Below, in pieces: positions 1-9,118 of a stretch of DNA of 64,000 nt (positions within the stretch are counted from its first letter, which is position 1; each line of letters starts with the position of its first letter). Both the position numbers and the translations under genes were made by a program. This stretch comes from Tomitella gaofuii. Its GTDB lineage: Bacteria; Actinomycetota; Actinomycetes; Mycobacteriales; Mycobacteriaceae. Location of the stretch: positions 124,001 through 188,000 of the forward strand of contig NZ_CP059900.1 in NCBI RefSeq assembly GCF_014126825.1, in the 5' to 3' direction. The notes under the pieces were generated by a model that was not told where the DNA came from, made no database searches, and saw only the letters and a list, made by a program, of their open reading frames with translations.

Positions 1-150
1 GACGTCTACGTCCGCTCGTTCTACTTCCAGGATCCCGACGGCATCCTGCTGGAGTTCGCCTGCTGGATGCGCGAGTTCACCCCGGACGATGTGGGCCACA
101 CGCCCAAGACTGCGGCCGATCGGACCGGTGCCCCGCTCGTGGAGGCGTGA
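1..150 (+). CDS. VOC-family protein, C-terminal end (truncated by window edge)
   Basis: The window opens inside a reading frame that ends with TGA at 150. The visible 49 residues contain YFQDPDGILLEFACW, the last beta strand of a glyoxalase/bleomycin-resistance/extradiol dioxygenase (VOC) fold, in which the Glu of LLEF is usually the last metal ligand. The tail after it is hydrophilic. Family membership is fairly clear, but the substrate cannot be told from this fragment. It precedes a TetR gene and a run of catabolic genes in the same direction. Confidence 0.7.
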   Translation, partial: DVYVRSFYFQDPDGILLEFACWMREFTPDDVGHTPKTAADRTGAPLVEA

Positions 151-242
151 GCGCGACACCCGCCGGGATCGCCGGTCTCCTGACCGCGGCGCCGGGTTCG
201 GGTAGAACTACTCGTGAACGCACCCGGGAAGGAACGGACACC

Positions 243-848
243 GTGACGGAGCAGGCGGTCAAGCCGACGAGGCGCGGGCGCGCCACGCAGGAGGCCATCG
301 ACGCGGCCGCCCGCAAGGTGATCGCCGAGAAGGGCTTCCTCAAGATGACGGTGTCCGACATCGTCAAGGAGGCGGGCAAGTCGCCGGCGTCGTTCTACAA
401 CTATTACGACTCCAAGGAGGCGCTCCTCGAGTCGTGGGCGCGTCAGTTCCAGGAGGAGGCGCGCCGCCGGGTCAGCGAGGGCGAGCGCGGCGGTGATACC
501 CGGGAGCGGGTGCACGCTGCCGCGCGCGGACACTGGGAGACCTACCGTGAGCACCTCGCGGAGATGGTCGGGGTGTTTCAGCTCGCGATGATCAACGACG
601 ACTTCGCCCGGGTGTGGGACGAGCTCAGCCGCGAGGCCGTCGACGGCATCGTGCACGGCGTCTCGCGCGCGCAGGAGAAGGGGTACTGCCCCGGCCAGGA
701 CCCGCGGCTGGTGGCGCGGGCGATCGTGAGCATGCTGCACCAGTTCTGCTACGAGAACCTGGCCAACGGCCGCGCCGCCGACGCGGACGACGAGGCGTGC
801 ATCGCCACGCTGACCGAAATCTGGTACCGCGCCGTCTACTGGCGCTGA
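243..848 (+). CDS. TetR/AcrR-family transcriptional regulator
   Basis: A 201-aa one-component repressor. The N-terminal HTH runs over about residues 15-60, with TVSDIVKEAGKSPASFYNYY as the DNA-recognition part, followed by a helical ligand domain. The GTG at 243 is preferred because AAGGAA precedes it at the right distance; the frame is open further upstream to 147. It lies 76 bp upstream of the alpha/beta hydrolase gene, in the same direction, and is the likely local regulator of genes 925-6091. The ligand is unknown. Confidence 0.85.
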   Translation: MTEQAVKPTRRGRATQEAIDAAARKVIAEKGFLKMTVSDIVKEAGKSPASFYNYYDSKEALLESWARQFQEEARRRVSEGERGGDTRERVHAAARGHWETYREHLAEMVGVFQLAMINDDFARVWDELSREAVDGIVHGVSRAQEKGYCPGQDPRLVARAIVSMLHQFCYENLANGRAADADDEACIATLTEIWYRAVYWR

Positions 849-924
849 CACCATGCCGTGCGCGCCGAGCGGCGACGCACGCGATCAAAAATAAATCTAG
901 CGTCATATTCATATAGGAGCGACC
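849..924 (+). promoter_or_regulatory. AT-rich promoter region before the catabolic operon
   Basis: This 76-bp gap between the TetR gene and the hydrolase has an unusually AT-rich stretch for this genome (AAAAATAAATCTAG, then CATATTCATATAGGAG). It contains a plausible -10 region and the ribosome binding site AGGAG for the next gene. It is the best candidate for the promoter of the 925-6091 operon and for TetR binding. No clear palindrome was found. Confidence 0.4.
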
Positions 925-2037
925 ATGGCCATCGAACGCGAATTCATCGGTCTTCCCAGCGTCAACCTGCCCCGGTTCGGCGCGGGCGGACACCCCTGCC
1001 AGGGCCTTTACCACCGCCCGGCCGGCAAGAACCCGAAGATCGCCGTGATCGCCACCCACTACCAGATCGACTTCTCCGAGCACTACATGGCGGAGTACCT
1101 GGCCGAGCGCGGGTACGGATTCCTCGGCTGGAACACCCGCTTCCGCGGGGACGAGTCGCACTTCATCCTCGACTTCGCCCTGAGCGACATCGGTGTGGGC
1201 GTGCGCTGGCTGCGCGAGCAGGCCGGGGTGGAGACCGTCGTCCTGCTGGGAAACTCCGGCGGCGGCTCCCTCATGGCGGCGTACCAATCGCAGGCGGTGG
1301 CGCCGTCGGTCACCCCGCTGCCCGGCATGCGGCCGTGCCCCGGCGTCGAGGAGCTCCCCGCGGGCGACGCGTACATCTCCTCCGCCGCGCACCTGGGCCG
1401 TCCGGACGTGCTCACCCACTGGATGGACGGCTCCGTCACCGACGAGAACGATCCCGTGGCCACCGACCTGTCGCTCGACCTGTTCAACCCCGACAACGGC
1501 CCCGCCTACGGCGAGGAGTTCCTCGGCCGCTACCGGGCCGCCCAGGTGGAGCGCAATCATCGCATCACCCGCTGGGCCAAGGCGGAGCTCGAGCGGCTTG
1601 CCGCCGCCGGCTACCACGACCGCCCCTTCTCGGTGGCGCGCACGTGGGCCGATCCGCGCATGGTCGACCCGACGATCGAACCGACTCAGCGTGAGCCCAA
1701 CAGCTGCTACGCGGGCGTGCCGCAGCGGGCGAACCGCTCCGTGTTCGGCATCGCGGCCGCGACCACGCTCCGCTCGTGGCTTTCGCTGTGGAGCCTGGAG
1801 GACTCGCAGACGCGGGCGCATGCGCACCTGCCGAACATCACGGTCCCCGCCCTGGTGATCAACGGCAACCGCGACACGGGCGTGTTCCCCAGTGACGCCG
1901 CGGCCATCCGGGACCAGCTCGGCGCGGACGACAAGGAGAACCACGAGCTCGACGCCGACCACTACTTCTTGCGTCCCGGCGCGCGTGACGAGCAGGCCGA
2001 CCTCGTCGCGGCGTGGATCGAGAAGCGGTTCGGCTGA
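925..2037 (+). CDS. alpha/beta hydrolase-fold enzyme
   Basis: A 370-aa protein. The nucleophile elbow GNSGGG is at about residues 109-114, and a late segment has the usual acid (NGNRDTGVFP) and His (DADHYF) positions, so a Ser-Asp/Glu-His triad looks complete. There is no signal peptide, so it is cytoplasmic. The long middle insertion (residues 130-270) would form the lid. It starts 7 bp after AGGAG and is first in a row with thiolase, enolase-superfamily and reductase genes. Hydrolysis of an ester, thioester or C-C bond in a degradation route is likely, but the substrate is not visible. Confidence 0.8.
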   Translation: MAIEREFIGLPSVNLPRFGAGGHPCQGLYHRPAGKNPKIAVIATHYQIDFSEHYMAEYLAERGYGFLGWNTRFRGDESHFILDFALSDIGVGVRWLREQAGVETVVLLGNSGGGSLMAAYQSQAVAPSVTPLPGMRPCPGVEELPAGDAYISSAAHLGRPDVLTHWMDGSVTDENDPVATDLSLDLFNPDNGPAYGEEFLGRYRAAQVERNHRITRWAKAELERLAAAGYHDRPFSVARTWADPRMVDPTIEPTQREPNSCYAGVPQRANRSVFGIAAATTLRSWLSLWSLEDSQTRAHAHLPNITVPALVINGNRDTGVFPSDAAAIRDQLGADDKENHELDADHYFLRPGARDEQADLVAAWIEKRFG

Positions 2038-2086
2038 CCCGGCACCGCCGTCCCTCCTCATCGACCTCATTTCAAAGGAACAACCC

Positions 2087-3268
2087 ATGCGCAATGCAGT
2101 GATCGTCGACGTCGTCCGCACCGCCTCCGGCCGGGGCAAGCCCGGGGGCGCGTTGTCCTCGGTGCACCCGGTCGAATTGCTCACGTCCGCGCTCGATGCG
2201 CTGATCGAACGGACCGGCGTCGACCCGGCGGCGGTCGACGACGTCATCGCCGGCTGTGTCGGCCAGGCCGGCGAACAGGCGCTGAACATCGGCCGCCAGG
2301 CGGTCCTGGCGGCCGGGTGGCCCGTGTCGGTGCCGGCGACCACCATCGACCGGCAGTGCGGTTCGAGCCAGCAGGCGGTGTCCTTCGCGGCGCAGGCGAT
2401 CATGTCGGGATGCGCCGACATCGTCGTCGCGTGCGGTGTCGAGTCGATGAGCCGGGTGCCGATGGGGACCGCGCCGATGGGCCAGGACACGCTGGGGCCT
2501 TCGCTGCGCGCCCGCTACCCGGAGGGCCTGGTGGGGCAGGGCGTGTCCGCGGAACTCATCACCGGCAAGTGGGGCTTCACCCGCGGCGAGCTCGACGAGT
2601 ACGCCGCCCGCTCGCACGCGCTCGCGGCGGAGACTGCGGCCGGCGGCGGGTTCGACGCGGAGATCATCCCCGTCACCACGCCCGAGGGGGTCGTCGTCGA
2701 CGCCGACGAGACGATCCGGCCGGCGACCACCGCCGAGGGGCTCGCGGGTCTGCGCCCTGCGTTCGCGGCCGACGAGATGCGTGCCCGGTTCCCCGACCTC
2801 GAGTGGTCGATCACCCCCGGAAACTCTTCGCCGCTCACCGACGGCGCTTCCGGTGCGCTGATCATGGGTGAGGACACGGCGGCTCGGCTGGGGCTGCGGC
2901 CGCGCGCCGTCCTGCGCTCGTTCTCGGTGGTCGGTGACGACCCGCTGCTCATGCTCACCGGCCCCATCCCGGCCACCCGCAAGGTGCTCGAACGTGCGGG
3001 AATGGGCATTGACGATATCGACGCCTTCGAGGTCAACGAGGCGTTCGCGCCCGTGCCGCTGGCCTGGTGCCGCGAGCTGGGCGCCGACCCGGAGCGGATG
3101 AATCCCCGCGGCGGCGCGATCGCGCTGGGGCACCCGCTCGGGGCGTCCGGAACCCGGCTGCTCACCACCCTGGTCTGCCACCTCGAGGCCACCGGCGGGC
3201 GCTTCGGGCTGCAGACGATGTGCGAGGGCAACGGCATGGCCAACGCCACCATCATCGAGCGGGTCTGA
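2087..3268 (+). CDS. thiolase-family acetyl-CoA acyltransferase
   Basis: A 393-aa thiolase of normal length. The acylation Cys is C91 in DRQCGSSQQ, the conserved His lies in ALGHPLGASGTRL, and the second Cys is in the C-terminal CEGNGMANATIIERV. The family consensus there is CxGGG, so one Gly is Asn. It cleaves or forms beta-ketoacyl-CoA with CoA or acetyl-CoA. The start at 2087 follows AAAGGA; the frame is open upstream but has no better start. It is 49 bp downstream of the hydrolase gene and probably carries out the thiolytic step of the same pathway. Confidence 0.9.
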   Translation: MRNAVIVDVVRTASGRGKPGGALSSVHPVELLTSALDALIERTGVDPAAVDDVIAGCVGQAGEQALNIGRQAVLAAGWPVSVPATTIDRQCGSSQQAVSFAAQAIMSGCADIVVACGVESMSRVPMGTAPMGQDTLGPSLRARYPEGLVGQGVSAELITGKWGFTRGELDEYAARSHALAAETAAGGGFDAEIIPVTTPEGVVVDADETIRPATTAEGLAGLRPAFAADEMRARFPDLEWSITPGNSSPLTDGASGALIMGEDTAARLGLRPRAVLRSFSVVGDDPLLMLTGPIPATRKVLERAGMGIDDIDAFEVNEAFAPVPLAWCRELGADPERMNPRGGAIALGHPLGASGTRLLTTLVCHLEATGGRFGLQTMCEGNGMANATIIERV

Positions 3269-3299
3269 ACCCGACCGCGCCGGCAGGAGTGGAGAGCAC

Positions 3300-4466
3300 A
3301 TGAAGATCACGGAGATCCGGGAGGCGGCCGTGCCGCTGAGCGGCGCGGTGTCCAATGCGGTCGTGAGCTTCGACCGGCACACGGTGTCCCTGGTCTCGGT
3401 GCACACCGACGTGGTGAAGGCCGGCCGGCCGCTCGTGGGCGTCGCCTTCAACTCGATCGGTCGGCACGCGCAGGGCGGCATTCTGCGCGACCGGATGATC
3501 CCGCGCGTGCTCGAGGCGGATCCGGCGTCGCTGGAGGACCCGGGCAGCGGTCTGATCGACCCGGCCCGCGTGCTGGCACGGATGCTCGTCGACGAGAAGC
3601 CCGGCGGGCACGGCGACCGCGCGGCGGCGGCCTCCGCCGTCGAATTGGCCTGCTGGGACCTGCTGGCCAAGTACCACGACGAGCCGGCGTACCGCACGAT
3701 CGCGCGCGCACACGGCCGCGCGCCGCTGGCCGACGGCGCGCCCGTGTACGCGGCCGGCGGCTACTACCAGCCGGAGGACGGTGTCGCGCGGCTGCGCGCG
3801 GAGATCGCCGGCTATCTTGACGCCGGCTACTCGGCGGTGAAGATCAAGATCGGCGGCCTGCCGCTGGGGGAGGACATCGACCGGGTCGCGGCGGCCGTCG
3901 ACGAGGCCGGGTCCGGCGCGCGGGTGTCCGTCGACGCCAACGGCCGCTTCGATCTGGACACGGCGCTGGCGTACGCGGAGGCGATGGCGCCGTTGGGGCT
4001 GCGGTGGTACGAGGAGCCGGTGGACCCGCTCGACTTCCACCTGCATCACGAGATCGCCGACGCCTACCCCGGCGTACTGGCCACCGGCGAGAACCTCTTC
4101 TCCGCGCGTGATACCGAGAACCTGCTCCGCTTCGGCGGGCTGCGTGCCGACCGCGACATCCTGCAGATGGACGCGGGACTGAGCTACGGGCTCACCGAAT
4201 ACGCGAAGATGATCGCGCTGATGGAACAGCGGGGCTTTCCGCGCACATCAGCCATGCCGCACGGCGGGCACCTGCTCAACCTGCACATCGTCGTCGGTCT
4301 CGGCCTCGGCGGGTGCGAGGCCTATCCGGGGGTGTTCCAGCCCTTCGGCGGCTACAGCGACGATTGCGCGCTTGAAGCCGGGCGTATCCATCCGTCGGAC
4401 GCGCCCGGGTTCGGGCTCGAGCGCAAGGCCGATCTGGCCGGAGAGATCGAAAGGCTGTTGTCATGA
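3300..4466 (+). CDS. mandelate racemase/muconate lactonizing enzyme-family protein (tartrate-dehydratase-like)
   Basis: A 388-aa enolase-superfamily enzyme. The KxK catalytic lysine pair is VKIKIGG (about residue 180). The three metal carboxylates are DANGRFD, EEPVDPLDF and GENLF, and the C-terminal catalytic His is in SAMPHGGH. The PHGGH...GLGLGG...FQPFGG tail resembles D-tartrate dehydratase relatives, so dehydration of a hydroxy acid is more likely than lactonization. Function is inferred from family features only. It starts 31 bp after the thiolase stop and overlaps the next gene by ATGA, which implies translational coupling. Confidence 0.8.
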   Translation: MKITEIREAAVPLSGAVSNAVVSFDRHTVSLVSVHTDVVKAGRPLVGVAFNSIGRHAQGGILRDRMIPRVLEADPASLEDPGSGLIDPARVLARMLVDEKPGGHGDRAAAASAVELACWDLLAKYHDEPAYRTIARAHGRAPLADGAPVYAAGGYYQPEDGVARLRAEIAGYLDAGYSAVKIKIGGLPLGEDIDRVAAAVDEAGSGARVSVDANGRFDLDTALAYAEAMAPLGLRWYEEPVDPLDFHLHHEIADAYPGVLATGENLFSARDTENLLRFGGLRADRDILQMDAGLSYGLTEYAKMIALMEQRGFPRTSAMPHGGHLLNLHIVVGLGLGGCEAYPGVFQPFGGYSDDCALEAGRIHPSDAPGFGLERKADLAGEIERLLS

Positions 4467-5410
4467 GCAACGGTGCAACATCGCAATGGATGCGCATCGC
4501 CGTGGTCGGCTGCGGGGCGATGGGCTCGGTGTACGCGGCGCGGCTGGCCCGTGCAGGCCACGACGTGCTCGTCGTCGACGCCTGGGCGGAGCACGTGCGC
4601 GCCATCGGCGAGAACGGGCTGCACGTGTCGGGGCCCGACGGTGCGTTCGCGGCGCCGGTGCGGGCCCTCACTTCGGCGCCCGATGAGCCGGTGGACCTGG
4701 TCGTGCTTGCGGTCAAGGCCGCCGATGCCGCGGCCGCCGCGCGCACACTGGGCGGACTCGTCGGCCCCGACACCGTGGTGCTGACGATCCAGAACGGTCT
4801 CGGCTCCGCGGAGGCCGTGGCGGCAGAGGTGGGCGGCGCGCGGCTTGCGGTCGGCATCGCCAAGGGATTCGGCGCCTCCCTCGAGGGGCCCGGACGCGCC
4901 CACCACAATGCGATGCGGGCGCTGCGGTTCGGTTCCTACGACTCGCTGGCCCCCGGCGAAGTCGAACGGGTGGCGGATGCCTGGCGCGGTGGCGGGTTCG
5001 ATTGCGCCGCAGTGGACGACATCGCCGCAATGCAGTGGGAGAAGCTCATCTGCAACGTCGCCTACAGCGCGCCGTGCGCGCTCACCGGCATGACGGTGGG
5101 CCAGGTGCTCGAGCACACGGAGATGGGGACGGTGAGCCGTGACGCCGCGGCCGAGGCGTGGGAGATCGCCCGCGCACGGGGGATCGCCGTGCAGGTGGAC
5201 GATCCGGTGGAGTTCGTGCGCGACTTCGGCGCACGGATGCCCGACGCCAAGCCGTCGGCCCTCCTCGACATCGAGGCGGGACGTGTGAGCGAGATCGGCT
5301 TCATCAACGGCGCGATACCGCGCGAGGCCGATAAAGTCGGTGCACACGCGCCCGTGAACGCCACGCTGACGGCGCTGGTGCACACGCGCGAGGCGGTGTT
5401 CGGGGCGTAG
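4463..5410 (+). CDS. ketopantoate reductase (PanE/ApbA)-family oxidoreductase
   Basis: A 315-aa protein. The N-terminal Rossmann motif is GCGAMGS (residues 14-20), followed by the PanE middle pattern KAADAA...IQNGLG and the C-terminal helical domain, including WEKLICNVAYSAPCALTG (the Lys/Asn pair that binds the keto acid). These enzymes reduce 2-keto acids with NADPH. The start overlaps the stop of the dehydratase-like gene (ATGA), so the pair probably handles one metabolite: dehydration to a keto acid, then reduction. A role in pantothenate synthesis is possible but not supported by the neighbours. Confidence 0.8.
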   Translation: MSNGATSQWMRIAVVGCGAMGSVYAARLARAGHDVLVVDAWAEHVRAIGENGLHVSGPDGAFAAPVRALTSAPDEPVDLVVLAVKAADAAAAARTLGGLVGPDTVVLTIQNGLGSAEAVAAEVGGARLAVGIAKGFGASLEGPGRAHHNAMRALRFGSYDSLAPGEVERVADAWRGGGFDCAAVDDIAAMQWEKLICNVAYSAPCALTGMTVGQVLEHTEMGTVSRDAAAEAWEIARARGIAVQVDDPVEFVRDFGARMPDAKPSALLDIEAGRVSEIGFINGAIPREADKVGAHAPVNATLTALVHTREAVFGA

Positions 5411-5452
5411 GCGGGCCGTCAGCAGGACACGAGCGGTGTGCGGGAGGCGACC

Positions 5453-6091
5453 ATGGACGTGATCGAGGCGATGAGGACCACCGGAACGTGCCGGTACTAC
5501 CGGGACGATCCGGTGCCGGATGACGTCTTGTACGCGGCGTTCGACGCGGCCCGCTTCGCCCCGCAGGGCGGCAATCGGCAGCCCGTGCGCTGGATCGCGG
5601 TGCGTGACCAGGCGCTGAAAACTGCGCTGGCGGAACGCTACCTGCGGCTGTGGCGCGAGGAGTTCGCGCCGACGGGCCCGTCGGCGCCGGTTGCGGACCG
5701 GCACAGTAAGGCCCTCACGCCGTCGCGGGATCATGCCGAGCATTTCGCCGATGCGCCCGTGATCCTGGTGCTGTGCGCGCGGGAGTCGGCGCTGAAGGTG
5801 ACGGACTCGAACCTGGGGCGCACCAGCGTGGTCGGCGGCGCCTCGATCTATCCGACGATGCAGAACCTGTGCCTGGCGTTGCGCAGCGTGGGCGTGGCGA
5901 CGACGGTGACGACGATGCTGTGCCGGGAGGAGCCGGCGGTACGCGAACTGCTGGGCATCCCGGACGAGTACCTGACGGCGGCGTACGTGTGCGCCGGATA
6001 CCCGGCCCGGCCGTTCCCCGCGCGTCTGCGGCGCCGGCCGGTGGAGGAGTTCGTCTACCTGGATCGGTTCGGGGATCCGCTGTACGAGTGA
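5453..6091 (+). CDS. nitroreductase-family flavoprotein
   Basis: A 212-aa FMN-dependent nitroreductase-like protein. It has the N-terminal TGTCRYYRDDPVPDDVL, an FMN-binding RFAPQGGNRQP (about residues 32-42), and the central SIYPTMQNLCLALRSVG helix with a following glycine-rich part. The ATG at 5453 is chosen because GGGAGG lies 6 bp upstream; the upstream in-frame GTG at 5438 has none. Family members reduce nitro groups, quinones or enones with NAD(P)H. It is last in the 925-6091 run and is followed 41 bp later by the first IS copy. Confidence 0.85.
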   Translation: MDVIEAMRTTGTCRYYRDDPVPDDVLYAAFDAARFAPQGGNRQPVRWIAVRDQALKTALAERYLRLWREEFAPTGPSAPVADRHSKALTPSRDHAEHFADAPVILVLCARESALKVTDSNLGRTSVVGGASIYPTMQNLCLALRSVGVATTVTTMLCREEPAVRELLGIPDEYLTAAYVCAGYPARPFPARLRRRPVEEFVYLDRFGDPLYE

Positions 6092-6132
6092 GGGGTTGGG
6101 CGCGCCGGCGAAGAGTTTCCAGCCGGGACGAG

Positions 6133-7547
6133 GTGCCTCACGTAAAAGTGAGCGCGAAGCGGGTGGCCGGTGCCTCACGCAGTGTGAGCGCGTGGGAGGC
6201 TTGCGCTACTTCGCCTGGGCCAATCGGTTGATTGACGGTTGTAATGCTTCCAGGTCCATGTGGCGGGCGGCGGCGAGGGCTTCGGTCTTGTCTCGCGCCA
6301 GGTCGAGTAGCTGCATCTGGATGGCGTTGATCTGCCGGGTCAAGTCGGCCGGGTTGATCCCGTCGATCCGAGCCGAGACCCGCGAAAGTTGTTGTGCATC
6401 AAGGGTTCCCGAGTCTTGCAGGCGCTGCCATGGGGTGGCCGGCTTGTCGTAGATCCGCTTTCTGCGGCCGTCCGCGCCGGCGGTGTAGCCGACGGCTTTT
6501 TTCGTGGGGGTGAAGAAGTTCAACCGCAGCGACACCAGCCGCCACAGCCGGTCGAGCAGCTCGAGTTCGTCGGCGGTGTCGTAGCGCCAATAGAAGGCGT
6601 GTTTGCGCACGACGTGGTTGTTCTTCGACTCCACGTGCGCCTGGTCGTTCTTCTGGTACGGCCGAGAGCGGGTCTGTGCGATGTCGCGGTCCTGCAGCCA
6701 CCCGGCGACCTCATGGTTGATGAACTCCGAACCGCAGTCGCTGTCGAAGGTGGTCATGGCGAAGGGAAACCAGCCCTGCAGCTGTTCGATCCCGTGGAGG
6801 ATCCACTTCGAGGCGTTGTTGCGGATCGAGCAGTTCTCCGTCCACCCGGTCACAATGTCGGTCATCGTCAGCGTGCGGGCGAACTCGCCGATCAGCGTGG
6901 GGCCGCAGTGCGCCACGGTGTCGGCCTCGATCACCCCTGGCGTGTCGGGTGCCTCGTCCGTGCAGGTACGGATGGCAATCGAGTTCCGCAGCAGCGGTGA
7001 CGGCGCGTCGTCGTCGATATGCCCTTGATCCGCATTCTGTCGCGTGCCGGTTTCAAGTACCGGTCAACGGTCGCGGCGCTCATCGCTTTCAGTTCCGCGG
7101 TCGTCTCGTCGGTGGCGAACGGCGTGTCCAGATCACCCGCCTCGGCCAGCAGCGGTAGCCACAGATCGACCATGACGACCAGATACTTGCCGCACGGCAT
7201 GCCCATCAACGCCCACACATGCTCAAGCAGGGTCCTGGCGTCGTCGCTGAAGCGCCGAGTGCGCAGTGTGCGTCCGTCGACCTGCTCGGCCGGGTCCGGC
7301 AGCGCAGGGCCGCGAAGCATCCGCCGTGCGGTCGAGCGGCCCACACCCGTGGTCTCCACCACGCGGTCGAGGATCTTGCCTTTGTCCGCCTTCGACGCCT
7401 TGCGGTACTGATTCCGCAGCTTGTTCGTCACCTGCCGTCTCGCGGCCATGTCGATCTTGCCTTCCACATCGGGCAAGCTTTCCTGGCTACGCGCTCAAAG
7501 TAGGTGAGGCACCACCCGGCGCCACGCGCTCAAAGTAGGTGAGGCAC
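6133..7547. mobile_element. insertion sequence, copy 1 (defective)
   Basis: A 1415-bp element bounded by GTGCCTCAC at 6133 and GTGAGGCAC at 7547. It is nearly identical to the element at 23922-25334 but in the opposite orientation. Each end carries two spaced 24-bp repeats starting GTGCCTCAC and ending TGAGCGCG (two identical copies at the transposase 5' end, two diverged copies at the 3' end). It contains one transposase gene that is frameshifted here. The integrase-type DDE transposase places it near the IS481/IS1202-type families; I cannot name the group. Confidence 0.9.
6206..7476 (-). pseudogene. rve-type DDE transposase, frameshifted
   Basis: Same protein as the intact transposase at 23993-25261, but broken into two frames. 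The N-terminal part (about 165 aa) runs from 7476 and the C-terminal DDE part ends at 6206. At 7003-7006 the plus strand reads GGCGCGTCG where the intact copy reads GGCGTCG, a 2-bp gain that shifts the frame just before the catalytic domain. One further difference (GTG for ATG, Val for Met near residue 45) was noticed. The copy is probably unable to make transposase but could be moved by the intact one. Confidence 0.9.
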
Positions 7548-7594
7548 GCCGCGGGATGGGCCCTGCTCCCTGGACGTGGCCTAGGATGACGCCC

Positions 7595-8251
7595 ATGGGG
7601 CATGGGTCGGTGAAATCGGGCGGCGTGGTCGCACTCTGTGCGCTGGCGGCATGCGGCTTATCGGCCTGCGGCTCCGGCGGCGACGGCGGAGCCGCGGTGG
7701 ACGACACCTGGTTCATGCAGAACGGTGCGCAGGTGCAGGGAATCGTCACGGCCACGGCGGGGGAGGACGCCGTCGGCGGGTTCATGCTGACCGAGGTGGA
7801 ATTCCGCGACGGCGACGACGAGGTGGTTGCGAGCGCGCAGGGTCCGGCAATGGTGTCGTGGGCGGATCAGCAGTTCGCCGTGCCGGTCGAGGCCACCGTG
7901 CCGGGCGACGCGGCGGTGGAGTCGATGACCGCGACGACGCGTGTGAGCGACGAGAAGTTCTCCGACTCGTGGACCCGGATCGAACCCGCCGACTCGTACG
8001 CAATCACCGGCGACGGACCGAGCGAGTTCACGGCGCAGTTCCTGCTGCACGATCTGCCCGACGAGACGCAGGTGGGTTCCGGCGTCACGATGAACCTGGG
8101 AGTGGCGTGCTACGACGCGGCCGGCGGGCTGATCGGCGGCACCGCGAAACAGGTCCCGGTGCCGGCCACGGGCGGGCTTCTCCGGGTGGACGCGCAGGTG
8201 GCCGCCGAGGGCCGGCCGGACTCGTGCCGGGCGTTCCCGGGGCATCTCTGA
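7595..8251 (+). CDS. putative lipoprotein of unknown function
   Basis: A 218-aa protein with a lipoprotein signal: basic start, hydrophobic VVALCALAACG, and a lipobox LSAC at about residue 25. A Gly/Ser linker follows. The mature part is rich in beta-forming residues and acidic; no domain is recognised. The start at 7595 has AGGA 8 bp upstream; in-frame alternatives are at 7586 and 7609. It lies directly beside IS copy 1 and ends 99 bp before a strong terminator. Export and lipid anchoring are inferred from the signal; the role is unknown. Confidence 0.65.
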   Translation: MGHGSVKSGGVVALCALAACGLSACGSGGDGGAAVDDTWFMQNGAQVQGIVTATAGEDAVGGFMLTEVEFRDGDDEVVASAQGPAMVSWADQQFAVPVEATVPGDAAVESMTATTRVSDEKFSDSWTRIEPADSYAITGDGPSEFTAQFLLHDLPDETQVGSGVTMNLGVACYDAAGGLIGGTAKQVPVPATGGLLRVDAQVAAEGRPDSCRAFPGHL

Positions 8252-8350
8252 GAAATCAGTTGAGGAACTTCCGCAACGTCCCGGCGCTGAATCAGCAAGG
8301 CGCCGAACCGATCGGCATTGTTTGGCGGTAGGCGGCAGCGCGGAGAACGC

Positions 8351-8379
8351 CGGGGCCCGCACTGGGCGCGCGGGCCCCG
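8351..8379. terminator. bidirectional hairpin terminator
   Basis: Perfect 10-bp stem CGGGGCCCGC / GCGGGCCCCG with a 9-nt loop. It lies between the lipoprotein gene and the oppositely oriented binding-protein remnant, so it can serve both. Confidence 0.7.
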
Positions 8380-8414
8380 GGGTTCACCTTGTCGGCTCGT
8401 GTGGAGGGAGTCCC

Positions 8415-9118
8415 CTACTGCGCGATCCAGGTGTTGCCGAGCAGCATGATGCCGTCGTTGCTCGGGGTGGCGCCGTGCACGTCCGGGGTCCAGGCGACGA
8501 AGTCCGCTCCCCAGCCCAGCCCCAGGTAGGGCACGTCGTCATGGATCTTCTGCTCCACCGCCTGCAGCGCCGCCTTCTTGGCATCGTGGCCCACGGCGGT
8601 GCGCGCGGCGTCGAGGAGCGTGTCCATCTCAGGATCGCTGTAGCCGACGAGGTTGTTGGGCGAGGTGCTGCGCAGCGCCGCGTCGATGCGCAGCACCGGC
8701 ACCGCGTCGGATATCGATCCCGAACCGTAGGTCAGGTCGAAGTCGTGGTCGACGTAGAGGCGCTTGACCATGTCGGTGATCGTCGCGGTGTACTGGACGT
8801 CCACGTTGAAGCCCACCGCATTGAGCATCGCCTGCGTCGCGGTCGCGATCGCCTGGGCCGCTGGGCTGTTCACGCGCACATAGGTGATCTTTCCGTCGAA
8901 CCCGTTCGCCTTGGCGGCGTCGACGAGCTGCTTGGCCTGCGCGGTGTCCTGCGTGAACGCGGGCACGTCGTTGTGCCACTCGGACCGCTCGGCGAAGATC
9001 TTCGTTGTCGGGTGTCCGTCGCCGCTGAACGCGCGCTGATAGATCACACCCGGGTCCACGGCCAGGGCGATGGCCTTGCGGATGTTCGGGTCCGCACCGG
9101 GGTGCCCCTCGCGGTTGA
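8415..9118 (-). pseudogene. ABC peptide-type substrate-binding protein (SBP family 5), C-terminal remnant
   Basis: About 235 codons of the C-terminal half of an extracellular solute-binding protein. The frame picks up at NREGHPGADPNIRKAIALAV, a typical internal segment of oligopeptide-binding proteins ('...DPNIRKAI..AVD..'), and runs to TAG at 8415 with the usual GYSDPEMD and late W-rich segments. The signal peptide and first half (about 280 aa expected) are missing. Upstream the frame runs without a stop into the inverted HTH of the neighbouring TetR gene, which gives a misleading fused ORF up to 9449. No permease or ATPase genes remain beside it. Confidence 0.75.

Noticed and set aside
625-2490. 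621-aa ORF on the minus strand
   Set aside because: Antisense to the alpha/beta hydrolase and thiolase genes, with no recognisable domain and typical shadow composition.
5453-6091. Nitroreductase as the entry enzyme for 2-nitrobenzoate into the 3-hydroxyanthranilate pathway
   Set aside because: It is 34 kb away, in another operon without the shared operator, and no hydroxylaminobenzoate mutase gene is present.
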